From Vitellaria paradoxa (taxonomy: Eukaryota > Streptophyta > Magnoliopsida > Ericales > Sapotaceae): a DNA stretch of 64,000 nucleotides. The notes under the pieces are model-generated. The model did not search any database. It had not been told where the DNA came from and saw only the letters and a list, made by a program, of their open reading frames with translations. The stretch is taken from the NCBI GenBank assembly GCA_019916065.1, contig CM034241.1, positions 16,049,228 to 16,113,227 of the forward strand. Direction: 5' to 3'. A program made the position numbers and the translations under genes. This document shows positions 34,817 through 45,740 of this stretch, one piece after another (positions within the stretch are counted from its first letter, which is position 1; the number at the start of each line of letters is the position of its first letter).

Positions 34817-36539
34817 TGATAGCCTCTAAATATTACGTTTAGAAAAACCTCCAAGTATAAGGGCGTGTGGTGTAGTTTTATATGGTGAGTTCAGAATCGT
34901 ATCCATAGAGAATTTTGAGATTAAACACTAGGATTTTCTAAGTTCTTCTATCTAGTGGTTTCTTTTTAAAAACAGGAAAAGAAAATTAGTTTTGGGTTTT
35001 GAAAAGTTTTGATTAAGTAACTAATAATCAAATAAAGTAAATTACAAAAATTAAACTAAATTAAAATTCAAGAACTTAAATTACTTCTATTCTCAAAATT
35101 AAATTAAACAAAAACAATAAAAATAATAAAACTACGCATTCAAGATAATTAAAGATCTTGATCCAACCTACAAAGCTGAGTAGATTCCCTATTCTCTAAG
35201 CGTATGCATTTTCTTATCTTAGTTTACAAGTCATGCATAGGAAAAGTAAACTGGAAGATTTCATCGTTAAAATAATTATTCCAAAGCACGGTCTTAAAAT
35301 CACATTTAGGATAAAAAAAAACTGGAAAGATATTCAATAAATTCGTCTTTGGTACAAATCTCTTTTTGTTTATTTCAAAATAAGAAGAAAATTTTAATCA
35401 AGTAACATCATCAGGGATTTCAATGAAATATGATAAAGGTTACAAGTTTTTGAAAGTTTTTGAAAATAAAGAAAAAGGAGATTCAGAAATAGGAACCCTA
35501 GCATATAAGTTTTACTTTACATACGAGAATCCAATCACATCCGATCATCAAATAAGGATTCACCCATCATTAATGGGTTGAATCAAGAATAAAAATCTAA
35601 CCTATCATGGAGGAAATAGTGAAATAGCAAATAAAAATCTAATATGAAAAGAAAATAAATTCATTGAATAAAATGAAATGTGTACTGTTCTTCACAGTGA
35701 ATTAAACTTGAATCCGAATGCAATCTATCCAAAACTCTCCAAAAACTAAAATAAAAACTATCTATTGCTTATTACTATTTTGAAAAATAAAAATAATGAA
35801 GAACGTTCTCTTTTACGGTTGAAAAAATAACAATAAATAAAGCCTAAACCTAAACCCTAACTTAATTTCCCGTGCATGCTACCTGTTGTGGCTCAGACCA
35901 CTCGAATGGGTGTTCGGACCGTAGATTCAATCTTTGATTCCAGCATTAAATTGGTAACCCTTTGAGTCTTTTTTCCAACCCAAAAAGAATCACATCAATC
36001 AGAGTTGTGAGTGAAGACTCACATCCGAAGAATTCCAAATTGTACAACTTTGTAAGCTAATTTTAGGGGTAGATGAAGACTTCTTTTGGACTTAGACTCT
36101 TCATGAAAGTTGTAGCTAAGAATGTGTACTTAATTTTGGGCTTTTGAATCACCTCAATTGGACCTTAGAAGCTTAAGATATGCCCTAAATCCTATGGTGA
36201 TTAGGATTTGTCAAGCTTTCTAGCCTTGACTTTTTAAGCATTCTTTCAAGGCCCAAACGAACTCAAATTTTATCCCATAATAGCTTTCTGAAAAACTTGA
36301 GATGTCTACTACAACTTTGTTAAAGACACTTTTAATTTCTGGAACTCTTTCTATGTCAAAATTGTGCATCTATCTCGTTCTAATAAGCTATTTTGGTGAA
36401 TTTTCTACTAAAACCTGCATAAATGAACAAACTAACGTAAACAAAAAAAAAAATAAACTAAAATAAACATATTAAAACATAAATTATCAAAATTAGCATA
36501 AAAATCAAGGTTTATGATTACACTTTTCAAGTGTAATCA
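34817..36539 (-). repeat. E2 5' LTR (1723 bp)
   Basis: Pairs with 24628-26364. Starts (minus strand) TGATTACACTTGAAAAGTG at 36539 and ends AATATTTAGAGGCTATCA at 34817. The 25-bp terminal palindrome is perfect. Compared with the 3' LTR, the differences are scattered and mostly transitions. Confidence 0.92.
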
Positions 36540-36544
36540 CAAGC

Positions 36545-36996
36545 CCCATTGGCTGATCTTAGCACCTCACGAGGAAGTTAGCAAGATCCTACCATATCAC
36601 AGGATCCTTCGTCACCTCAGGTTTAGGTATAACTATTCATTTCACTCGTATAATGAAATTTAAGTATTTTTCTTTTTTACTTTATATTTTCAATCTTTTG
36701 ATTGTTTACTTAATAGGTTTTGAAAGTAGAATGGCATCCTCTAGTAAGAATAGAGGGCTTACTAAGGCTTTACCTAGTTAAGGGAAAAGGAAGTGTATGA
36801 CAATTGAGTTCGATAAGTTATCCCAGCCAGTTGGTGCATCTGGTCAACAATTGATCAAATAGTTGGGGTGCTTGGCTCGTGACGGTCGAATAGTGCCCTT
36901 TAATATTACAAATTGGAGGTTAGTGCCTATAGAGGCACTAAATAGGAATTGAAAATAGGTGATGGTAAGTATGTAATTTTGACAGTTTAATCTCCC
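36545..36996 (+). pseudogene. CACTA second gene, Ptta/En/Spm (Transposase_24) N-terminal exon
   Basis: Reading around 36732-36960 gives MASSSKNRGLTKALPS, MTIEFDKLSQPVGASGQQLI, LGCLARDGRIVPFNITNWRL and VPIEALNRN. That is the conserved opening of plant Ptta/En/Spm proteins, which are thought to bind CACTA subterminal repeats. Stops replace sense codons at three places. A probable donor GTAAGTATG follows near 36965, and LINE-D lies just downstream in the intron. Confidence 0.75.
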
Positions 36997-37014
36997 CCTA
37001 ATTTACTATATTTC

Positions 37015-37722
37015 TTTTTTTGAAAGGTAAAGGTAAATGTATTAAGCCAAATAGAAATTCATGTACAAATACTCAGGGGCATACCCCCGGAAAGTTCAAA
37101 CATCAAATCACTTTCTCACAGATTAACATGAAAAGCCAAGTGAAAGAAAAAGTACAACTACTCAGGGCCATACCCCTTGAAAATTACATCAAGCCATATA
37201 AATAAAAGTGTAGAACCGGCTAACAGATAAAGTTCAATAAAGAACAATTCAAGTAAACCACCAATGAATCTAACCAACCAAAGAAGGAGAAAGATTCCAT
37301 GAGCGGACCAAGTGGAGGTTTGAGGAGTTGTTTGGGAAACCGGAACAGTCCCATAATCTTAAACGAACCAAATCCATAATCCACCGAATCAAAGTAGGTT
37401 CATCCCGAGGAGAGTTCCCATGCATCCGAGAGTTTCTTTCCTTCCAAATTATATAAACCGTGGCAGCCAAGGAAATTCGACCAATACAAGTAATGAGGGA
37501 AGATCCTCTAAAAGTAGAGCATGCCCAATGAATGGTAGAAGACCAATCAGAAGAACCGGCTTGAATATCACATTTAGCAAGAATAGATTGCCACACCCGA
37601 AAGGAGAAACCACACGAAAAGAACAAGTGATTATGATCTTCAATATCATCACCACATAAGTGACAAGTCATATGTTGAAGTAACCCAAAGGAACAAAGCC
37701 GATCTTGTGTTGCTAATCTATT
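37015..37722 (-). mobile_element. LINE-D: 5'-truncated LINE in a CACTA intron
   Basis: 708 bp. The poly(A) tail (T at 37015-37021) is followed by GAAAGGTAAAGGTAAATG. A perfect 18-bp target duplication CCTAATTTACTATATTTC lies at 36997-37014 and 37723-37740. The 3' UTR holds the GGGGTATGCCCC hairpin at 37077-37088, 55 nt from the tail, plus a second, mutated copy at about 37164-37177. Confidence 0.95.
37270..37722 (-). pseudogene. LINE-D ORF2 C-terminal fragment
   Basis: Open from the truncation to a stop near 37270, about 150 codons. It holds the zf-RVT motif CHLCGDDIEDHNHLFFSC, IIWKERNSRMHGN and the terminal VRSWNLSP, homologous to the end of LINE-B ORF2. A fragment only, without RT. Confidence 0.85.
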
Positions 37723-37740
37723 CCTAATTTACTATATTTC

Positions 37741-38430
37741 ATTATAGGTTTTGTGCATTTTAATAACATTTTCCCCCAGTTGTTAAGATTATGTTCTTAA
37801 TGTTCCATGAGACTTTCGGATAGTTTGCATGTCTAAGTGTAAGAAGTTATAGAAGAATCATAAGAATAAAATGAAGATGAAGTGTTGGAAGCCACATAGA
37901 TTTGACCCTGATATCCACTTACCAGAAAGGTCCCCGCTGGGTGTTGCCCTGAGCAGTGGCCAGATCTTATGGCATACTAGTCAACTACAAATGTGGAGGT
38001 TAATTTTTTAAATATTTATTGTACATATTTATTTGTTAATCTCACTTATGCAGTTGATGATAACATTTAACAAATTAACAGGCTGAGGCTTGCCAAAATG
38101 CAAGGAATCGAGACTTACGTGGTCTGGCAGACACAACAAGGAGCTTTTCTTTTGTAGACATACACCATAGAGTAAACATTTCTTTCGTTGGTCTTTCAAT
38201 TTATAGTATTTTGGTGGATTATTTCAGATGTGTAATAAATTTAACATATATCTCAATTGTCCCTTGAAATTGCCCTGACTAACTGAATCTTCATCTTTCT
38301 CGAGACATGTAAAACTATTAATCCAAAAGTTATGGCCATTGCAGTAAGATAATTAAATTTTGCATTTAATAATTTATTAGTTTTTGTATATGTTAAAATC
38401 TTAATTAATTAAATTTATGTAATTAATTGT
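37741..38430 (+). pseudogene. CACTA second gene, middle exons
   Basis: Discontinuous readings match the Transposase_24 region: a basic segment near 37850-37880, then at 38080-38160 QNARNRDLRGLADTTRSFSF and VDIHHRVN. In intact proteins the corresponding segment is NRSK..HTGGSKSF-like. AT-rich introns with AG acceptors (for example near 37747 and 38432) separate them. Exact exon limits are not determinable here. Confidence 0.5.
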
Positions 38431-38437
38431 AGGCCTA

Positions 38438-38834
38438 ACTCAAAGCTCGACTCAATGAGTTATCAGAGGACAAACGTAGCTCAATAGAGAAGTGTGACAC
38501 CATCTATCAAGAGGTGGTTAGCCGTGATGGCTATGGTTACACGCTCACATATGGAAAGGGCATACCTCGATCCCTTTATAGGAAAGTGGAGGAGGCCATC
38601 TCATCCCAATCATCACAGCATCTTTCTGAATCAATTGAGTCCATCATTAATGCTCGTATGGCTGCCATACGAGAGAAGATGATGGTTAAGCGAGTGGAGC
38701 CGATTGCACGGCGAGACAAGCTGATCACACAACAAGAAGGCAAGCTGGCAACAGTTATTACTAGAGTATCAACGGTGGAGTCTCAAATGTCAAAGACTCG
38801 TGGGCCCCACTTGACAATCGAGATCCCCCCATGA
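38438..38834 (+). pseudogene. CACTA second gene, open C-terminal exon
   Basis: About 130 codons open after one stop: LKARLNELSEDKRSSIEKCD, TIYQEVVSRDGYGYTLTYGK, GIPRSL, then a helical segment with SSQHLSESIESIINARMAAI, ending EIPP and a TGA. This is the conserved C-terminal block (GYGRG-like turn) of Ptta/En/Spm proteins, and the best preserved part of the gene. Confidence 0.7.
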
Positions 38835-38873
38835 CACAGGTGCTTGTGTTCTTCACTCGAGGATAGAGAGAAG

Positions 38874-40619
38874 TGGATACACCCCAAGTATAAGGTGATC
38901 TGTTATAGCAATTTCAATTTGTAAATGGTGAAGTATCGGTCGTACCCATAGGGAGAGGCGTATAAACTCACAATTCTTCTTCTCTTATTTAGTAGGTGTC
39001 ACACAATAAAAATGAAAAAAAATTATTTTGAACTTTGAAAATGAAATTTATGATGGAAAATTTAATGAAACTAAAAGCAACTCGAAAACAATCTTGGACC
39101 AAACCAATTCAAGTAATGATTTCTATGGATTTTCAAAAAAATTCTAGGTGGGAATCCACATACAAAATACTTAAGATCAGGTATGAAAATTCCAACTAAG
39201 TAACTCATATATAAAGTACATGTAATATACAATCACAAGAGTTAATAAAAAATTATCAACTAGTGATTTCAAAGGATCCAAACAAACAAATCATCATTCA
39301 TTACAAATTCAAAGGAAATTGAACATTAAAGCATAATTAAGAACAATAGTTGATAAATTTGGTGACAAATTTTTGTTCATGTAATTGAAAACCTAAATCA
39401 AACACTTGAAGTGCAGAGCCTATAAAAAGTACATGTAAGTTCTAATAGTAATCCACATACAATTTCTCAAGAAAGTGCATGAGAATTCTAATTAGCAACT
39501 AACATATAATCTATATAAGTTATACAAACAAGGCTCAATTTAGAGTAAACAATTAACAATTTCAACGGATCTAAACAAATCAACTACCATTCATAGAGAA
39601 TTCTTAAGAAAATCAAATATTGAAAAGAAAATTACCTTAAAAATCCACATACATCATCTACTATCGTTGATTTGAATCCAAGCAAGAGAACTACTCGATC
39701 ATAGATGTAGAGAAAAGAAAACTTGAATTGAATTGAAATATGTGAACAAAAGGAATTGAAAAGGAAAATGAAATTTTCTCACTAACCAAACAAAATCTAT
39801 TTTCTCTCTCTACAACTATATAAATCTACTCTACTTTATATCTAACTATGTATATGAATATCTTTTCCAATTCTCTGCAATTACCCTCTATTTATAGCAT
39901 AACCTAATTGTTTGAAATGACCAATGAGCCCTTAAAACTAATGGAGAATTACAAAATTCTATAAAGAACTTGCATAGTCGAATAAGAGCTCGCACCTTAC
40001 TTCCATACTTAGCCAAGTTTTAATGTTTTGAAGTTGCTCTTGCACTGTTGTTCAAACAAGGCTTGGAACAAATCATGGTTCAAACCTTTCTTTGCACCAA
40101 TTCCTCATGCCTTAGAAAAATTTCACACTTCAAAGTTGAGCTAGCCTCTGTTGTTTGAACAAGGGTGCGAACAAGGCATGGTTTGAACACTTGTTTATAC
40201 CATGGCTTGTTACTTAAAAAAATTCTGAAGCTTAAGACTTGATTCACCACTGTTGTTTAAACAAGGGTGCGAACAAGGCATGCTTCAAACCCTTGTTCAC
40301 ACCAATCCATGCTTTAGACAATTTTGAAGTTGAAGTCTTATTTAAACCTTTGTTTGCACCATCTTCTCCATACTTTATTTCTTTCTCCTTTTTGAGCTCT
40401 TTTTCTTTCTCTTTTTACATCTCATTCATATAGGACTTTCTGCTTGCATTTTTATATTGATTTGGCCTCCAATTGCCTAGAATTAATTTCTGAAAATTGC
40501 AATCAACACAAAACACAAGTATGTGAGAAATATACAATAAAACCAAGTTTTAAGTGAATGTATTTGCGCAATTAGCACATTAAAAAGGTGAATAAATGTA
40601 CAATATTAAGTGCTAATCA
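38874..40619 (-). mobile_element. Solo LTR of another gypsy subfamily
   Basis: Minus-strand reading starts TGATTAGCACTTAATATTG (at 40619) and ends ACTTGGGGTGTATCCA (at 38874). The U5-like end keeps the pattern CCCAAGTATAAGG and CCCATAGGGAG seen in E2, so it is a related subfamily, but it lacks the terminal palindrome. No perfect target duplication is visible, so ends are accurate to a few bases only. Three 102-103-bp tandem units (starts 40047, 40150, 40252) lie in its U3 part. Confidence 0.7.
40047..40350. repeat. Three 102-103-bp tandem units in the solo LTR
   Basis: Each unit starts GTTGTTYRAACAAGG and contains GCGAACAAGGCATGG or a variant, with further AACAAG and CTTGTT motifs that can pair. 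Confidence 0.7.
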
Positions 40620-40902
40620 ATAGGTATTTTAATTGTGTTTACATTTATTATCAACAAACTAATATAGTTATATTGTTATTTTACTAGTTTATAATATTAT
40701 ATCTCATAGGTTTTGAATGCAGGCAGTGGCCACCAGCTTAACCAAGATTTGTTGTTGATCAGGACGATCCATCAAATCCACTTCCCTCTGAAATGAATGA
40801 TCAGGTACAATTAAGTTCATTTATTTTTGTAATTTTCAATGTACTTTAGATAAATTCAGTGACTTGTGGAAATGAAACTTAACATTCAGCAAATTTTGAA
40901 AA
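40620..40902 (+). other. CACTA spacer with a possible last short exon
   Basis: AT-rich sequence. At 40710-40806 a tract CATAGGTTTTGAATGCAG resembles an intron end, followed by about 27 codons with no diagnostic motif. The rest leads into the tandem array. Confidence 0.35.
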
Positions 40903-43499
40903 TTAGAATTCTAAAGTTTTGAGTCAATACCCTGAACAAAGCAAATGTGCACTGTTCATGTCAAAACTTGACATGCACGATCTTTTAGGCATTATGACCG
41001 ACCCTAAATTGTGTTTCGGGTTCTACCTCTCAAGTGCAAGAGGGCAGTCGTAGTTTTAAAACTCGGTGAGTACCGAAGTCGAATCCACAGGGAGGGCTTT
41101 GTTAAAAGCTCTAGACTTATTCTCTTAGTTAGTAGGTGAACCTAAATTAATTTAAACTAATTTTTCAACAACTCAAACTTTTGTTTTAGGTTGTAAATAA
41201 ATTAAATATTAATTAAAGAAATTCAATTTAATTTTAAAATGCAAACAAACCATCTACTCTAAATTTTAAAGCGAATAAATCAACCCATAAATTAAATTAA
41301 ATAACAAGCACGATACTAAAAAGGTTCTTGATCCAACTTTCAAGTCCAGGTAGTTCACTACTTTACCTTGGGATATCTTTTATTCAAAACTAGATTAGGG
41401 TTTAATTCGAAAAGTGTTAAGAATATTGTAATCAAAGGTCAGTACCAGTGATCTCAAGCGGATATGGTTAAAGACCTTTGTTTTCAAAAGTTTTTCAAAC
41501 AAACGAAACTAGAAATGAATTCGAAACCTATTTTTAACCTTGTTCGAAAGTATGTAAACGGTTATATTCGAAAACCCATACCAGTGACTTCAAACGAGCG
41601 TGGTTAAAGATTTTCGGTTTCGAATGTTTTCGAAACAAGTTGAAAATAGATTTTAACACGGTAGATCCTTACGCATGAGCTCCACAACCCATGCGAAGGG
41701 TCTACTAACACCCCAAGGTTTTTCGTGAACTACCCGTTCTTGATTCGTTGAATCAAGAACTAGGATTTTACGCTAAAACTACTTTAAACATCACAAAAAC
41801 AATAAAAGAACATTCCATCATGCAAAAAAGGAATCGAAACAAGCAAAACATTATATTACGAAGTAAATCGAAATAAATCGAAGTAAATCAAAGTGCAACT
41901 TACAATGTAACTCGGATGTAAAAGAAAAGATGAACAAGTAATGCGAAGACAATGATGAAAACTCCAAAAATCTCCATAAATCGACACGTCCAAGCGTACA
42001 AATCACTCTAAAATTAATCAAAACCTAATCTAATTCTCAATCTAAAGTGTAGTAACCTTCAAAGGAGGCGTCCCCCTTCATGGCCGTGCAATGGGTCCTT
42101 ATAAAGATACTAAGAAACCCTAGAAGAGGAGCTTTCACGCGGCTATTGTAAATCACGGGTGGTCCCGACCGTCTGGAGAGAGGGTCGGGATCGTCTGAAG
42201 TTTTGTACTTTCTGTGGTCCCGATCGTCTGCGTGACGGTGGGGACCGTCTAGTATCTCCTTCATTGTTTTCTTTCCTTCTTTTGGTTGGGTCTTTGGGCT
42301 AGTCTTTTCTATTGAAGATGAGGTTCGAACCATGACTTTTTCTTTGTCTTCTTGGCCCTCTCCATAGCTATAAACTTCGACATCCTTGCCCTTTTTCCTA
42401 CAAATAAAACAATAAAGGTATAAGTAACACAATAACACTAAAACTTCAACTTTACTTATTTTAATGCATGAATAAGTGTTGAGTTAGGGAGTTTGTAATT
42501 ACACTTTTCAAGTGTAATCACATTAGTGACTTGTAGAAAAAAACAAAATGGCAATCTGAGTCTTGGTAAGCCCGTTGTAGACCCGAGTAGTTTCATGTTT
42601 TTAATTAAAAGTTAGAATTCTCAAGTTTTGAGTCAATACCCTAAATAGAGCAAACGTGCACTGTTCGTCACGAAACTTGACAAGCATAGTCTTTTAGACA
42701 CTAGTGTCTTGTAGAAAAAATGGAATGGCAATTCGAGTTCCAGCGCGCCAGTTGTAGACCCGATTAGTTTCCTATTATTATTTGAAATTTAGAATTCTAA
42801 AGTTTTGAGTCAATACCCCAAATGGAGCAAATGTGTCTCGTTCATCACAAAACTTGATAGACATGGTCTTATATGCACTAGTGACTTATCGGAAAAAATG
42901 AAACGGCAATCCAAGTCCTAGTGCGCCTGTTGTAGACCAGAGTAGTTTCATGTTTTTATTTGAAACTTAGAATTCTCAAGTTTTGAGTCAATGCCCAAAA
43001 TGGAGCAAATGTGTACTGTAGGTCATGAAACATTACATGCATGGTCTTTTAGGCATTACTGACTTGTTGAAAAGAACAAAATGATAATCTGAGTTTCGGT
43101 ATGCCCGTTGTAGACTCGAGTAATTTCATCTTTTTACTTCAGAACTTAGAATCTAAAGTTTTGAGTCAATATCTTAAATGGAGCAAACGTGCATCGTTTG
43201 TCATGAAACTTGGCATGCATGGTCTCTTAGGCACTAGTGACTCATAGAAAAAATAGAATGGCAATTTGAGTCTCAACGCATCCATTGTAGACCCAAGTAG
43301 TTTCATGTTTTTACTTGAAAGTTAGAATTCTTAAGTTTTGAGTCAATACTCCAAATGGAGCAAACATGCATTGTTCGCAACAAAACTTGACATGCCTGGT
43401 CTCTTAGGCACTAGTGACTTATAGGAAAAAACCAAATGGAGATCCGAGTGCCAGTGTTCTCGTAGTTCACTCAAGTAGTTTAATGTTTAAAGTTTAATT
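40903..43499 (+). repeat. 178-bp tandem array in the CACTA element
   Basis: Unit starts (motif TTAGAATTCT, then AAGTTTTGAGTCAATACC) at 40903, 42612, 42789, 42967, 43146 and 43322. Spacings are 177, 178, 179 and 176 bp. The first interval is 178 bp once the solo LTR and one duplication copy are removed. Each unit also carries GGAGCAAA..GTGCA, AAACTTGACATGC, TTAGGCACTAGTGACTT and GTAGACCCGAGTAGTTTCAT. A homologous array is at 62938-63630. Confidence 0.92.
40995..42520 (-). mobile_element. Solo LTR inside the 178-bp array, TSD catta
   Basis: 1526 bp. Minus-strand reading starts TGATTACACTTGAAAAGTG and ends TTAGGGTCGGTCA. The target duplication CATTA is perfect at 40990-40994 and 42521-42525. 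Same subfamily as the E1 LTR. It carries two copies of the CCAGTGA..TCAA block (41444 and 41580), the palindrome CTTGATTCGTTGAATCAAG near 41733, and a 10-bp stem at 42161-42170 with 42183-42192. Confidence 0.95.
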
Positions 43500-43828
43500 C
43501 TAAGTTTAATTTCGAAACTAATTGTTTGTTTTATATATTTTCAAGTTTGATATACATTGTCTCTACTTTTTGGCGAGAAGAAGTTTCTTTTTCTCTTTTT
43601 TTGCAATTTTGGTTATAATCTTTTAAATGTTTCAAACTATTGTAATAATTTTTGTTAGAATATCAACTTTTTAAAACTTTTTATAATATTAAATATATTT
43701 TTGCATCCCGATTGTGTAATTAGATTAATTTTGTTCATTAGCTTTATTAGCGTGATTATTGAAATTATTGTAGATTAAATATAGGTATTTATACAGGGAA
43801 TTTTATAAAAAATATATATATAGGTAAA
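43500..43828. other. AT-rich CACTA spacer
   Basis: No coding potential. The sequence is homologous along its length to 63640-63960, following the second array, which shows that array and spacer move together. Confidence 0.7.
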
Positions 43829-44259
43829 GAGGAGAACTGGTGACCGCCATTTCTCTTTTGGTGACTGTAAAAAACAATCATTATAGGTACCCTACTATCT
43901 TTCAAGCAACACTTTTAGTGACTTTTTTACCTTTCAGTGACCGCTTTTGCTAGTCGCCAAATCTTTTGAACAATACTTTTAGTGACTACTTTTAACCTTT
44001 TGGTGACCGTTTCTGGCGATCGCTAAAAGCCCTTTCTAATTTTCAGCAACCCATTTTTTGTGACTACTTTTAGCTATCACTAAAATGTAATGACCACTAT
44101 AAGTGATCACCAAAGGTCTTTAGTGGCTGAAGCATTGGTGATTGCCAAAAAACGGTCACTAAGCAATCACCAAAGACATTTGGCAACGTCCTGTCGACTT
44201 TTGGTGACAGCTAAGGCGACAGCTTTTAGCTGTCACCAAAAGTCTTATTTCTAGTAGTG
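43829..44259 (+). repeat. CACTA subterminal repeats and 3' terminal inverted repeat
   Basis: A dense set of short motifs of the form TTTTGGTGAC(C/T)GC(T)AAAAG and their reverse complements fills the region. It ends in CTTATTTCTAGTAGTG, whose complement starts CACTACTAGAAA, a standard CACTA terminus. The following 3 bases aca (44260-44262) would be the target duplication. Such repeats are binding sites for the transposon's own proteins in En/Spm (known for the family). Confidence 0.85.
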
Positions 44260-44984
44260 ACATCAAGGATGCAAGATTACATCATTTAAACAATCAATAT
44301 GCATTAAATACCCATCTTGGTTGCTCGGACCAATCACAGTGAAGCTTGGAAAATTTGAAAAATCTAAAAACTTGACACAATCAATATGCAGCCCATAATA
44401 CTGAAACAGTGGTTTCAATGCATTTAACACTAATCTAATTGAAGGTTGCAAAGAGGAATTGAAATGAATTTAAGTAGGACTCAACTTACTAAACTTAGTT
44501 TCCTACCTTAGTTTACTACTAACACTCCAAAAACTTATACATATTATACGTATATGCATATATATAAACCAAAAGCCTTGGGGAGGAAAGAAAAAAAAAA
44601 GGCTAGGGCATGGGTGCTAATCCTGTATCATCTACATCACTAGATTAAGGTAGGGAAAATATCGAATATGACTCTCAATCGAAAAACCAGAAAAGCTATT
44701 TGCAAAAAGCTAATGCAACGGCCCGAGCACCTACGTAAAAGCATGCATGTGCCTAGACCACCCTATGCACCCAAGAAAGATTTCACGTGCACTCAGATAA
44801 CTCTGTGCACCCAAACCCTTGGGTTGGTGCACATGAGCCACTATCCATACTCAAAAATATTCTAACTGTTGGTTAAAACAAGTTCTAAATTTCAAATTCT
44901 GGGAATCAAGCAACTGAGAACACATCATCACTCCATTAAACTATAGTTATATGCATCGAGAAGAAAATACAATAAATCAAAACA
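44260..44984. other. No gene seen; right flank of the CACTA element
   Basis: Low-complexity AT-rich sequence without a recognisable frame. The section 44700-44830 contains repeated GTGCAC and CACCC motifs similar to the GGGCACAC/GGGCGCCC section of the LTR at 53508-56036, so it may be further LTR debris. Confidence 0.4.
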
Positions 44985-45740
44985 CGGGTCGTTACAAATA
45001 TTATGACACTAACTAGGTTAATTGTAGCCTTTGGATTTGATCCATAAATGATGACACTAACTTGATTAATAACAACCCTTGAGCCAAGACTCACAAACAA
45101 TGATGGTTCAGTTGATCATTTTTGTTGAGAGTTAGCCCATAAAAGATGATGATGGTTTATCCTATATTCACTATTCATAGGTTAGTCTTACATAAATATC
45201 CACCCCATGTGTGTGTACTGATGAGATGATGGTTAATGATTGAATGAAGGATAATGAGATGATGATTATGGCACTAATATTGATATACGATGATGATCTA
45301 TTATTTATTGCAGCGTGCCAGGGCAAATACTCCATATTATACAGGTTAATTTATGTATTTGTAAGCACATGTGAATTTTAGTGCTCATGTCCCTACAAAT
45401 TATGTTGCAAATTTGAACCTGGCATTTAGATGGGCTCAGACATGTTTTGGTTGATAGTTTTAAGATATTTTTTGGTATTCTGAGGTGATTTATTTTTTTT
45501 ATATCAAATATTATTTGATATGGATGTAAAGGCAAGTAAAGCTTCGAAATTATTATGATATTACAATAGAATACTATTGCCCGATCGTGACCGAGACTTT
45601 ATTTTGTATTATCATTTATCTTGGACATGTAATCTAGGTAGTTATATGGCTCTGATTTGGTTTTGTGGATGATTATTGTTATTTGCATGTGATTAGTGGT
45701 CATAAGTTGGATTACGAAAGCTGGAGTGTGATAGTTTTGT
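44985..45740. repeat. Diverged LTR fragment related to 53508-56036
   Basis: Blocks match the large solo LTR in order: AACAATGATG near 45100, GCCCATAAAAGATGATGATG near 45135, GATGAGATGATGGTTAATGA near 45220. It starts close to GGGTCGTTACA and stops near GTGTGATAG. Similarity by eye is moderate, with gaps. Confidence 0.5.

Larger units (their letters stand above)
24628..36539 (-). mobile_element. E2: LTR retrotransposon lacking pol, TSD caagc
   Basis: Two similar minus-strand LTRs (24628-26364 and 34817-36539) flank an internal region. The 5-bp target duplication CAAGC is perfect at 24623-24627 and 36540-36544. Internally I find a primer site, a gag-like pseudogene and a 251-codon ORF of unknown function, then about 2.3 kb of non-coding DNA. 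I find no protease, RT, RNase H or integrase of its own; the only RT belongs to the nested LINE-B. It fits the non-autonomous class called LARD or TR-GAG. The LTRs differ visibly, mostly by C/T changes, so it is not recent. Confidence 0.92.
21129..44259 (+). mobile_element. CACTA (En/Spm) DNA transposon with nested insertions
   Basis: Plus-strand order: Tnp2 transposase, DUF4218, DUF4216, a second gene of the Ptta/En/Spm (Transposase_24) type, a 178-bp tandem array, subterminal repeats, and the terminal inverted repeat at 44221-44259, whose reverse strand begins CACTACTAGAAATAAGAC. This is the canonical gene order and terminus of a plant CACTA. The 5' terminus is not found: the Tnp2 frame fades at about 21150 against the Transposase_32 gene. 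Removing E2, LINE-D and two solo LTRs leaves roughly 7.5 kb. All genes carry stops. Confidence 0.85.

Noticed and set aside
38874..40619. A target duplication for this LTR (agaag/atagg)
   Set aside because: The flanking 5-mers match poorly; I keep the LTR call but not a duplication.
41040..41090. RNA polymerase III B-box-like sequence (GAAGTCGAATCC) in LTR U5
   Set aside because: It differs from the B-box consensus by a missing base, there is no A box upstream, and conservation is explained by the U5 element.
42037..42438. 133-codon minus-strand ORF
   Set aside because: It sits inside the solo LTR 40995-42520 across the GGTCCC stem; no domain.
40903..43499. CRISPR-like array
   Set aside because: Units are contiguous 178-bp tandem repeats in a plant transposon, with no short direct repeats separated by unique spacers.
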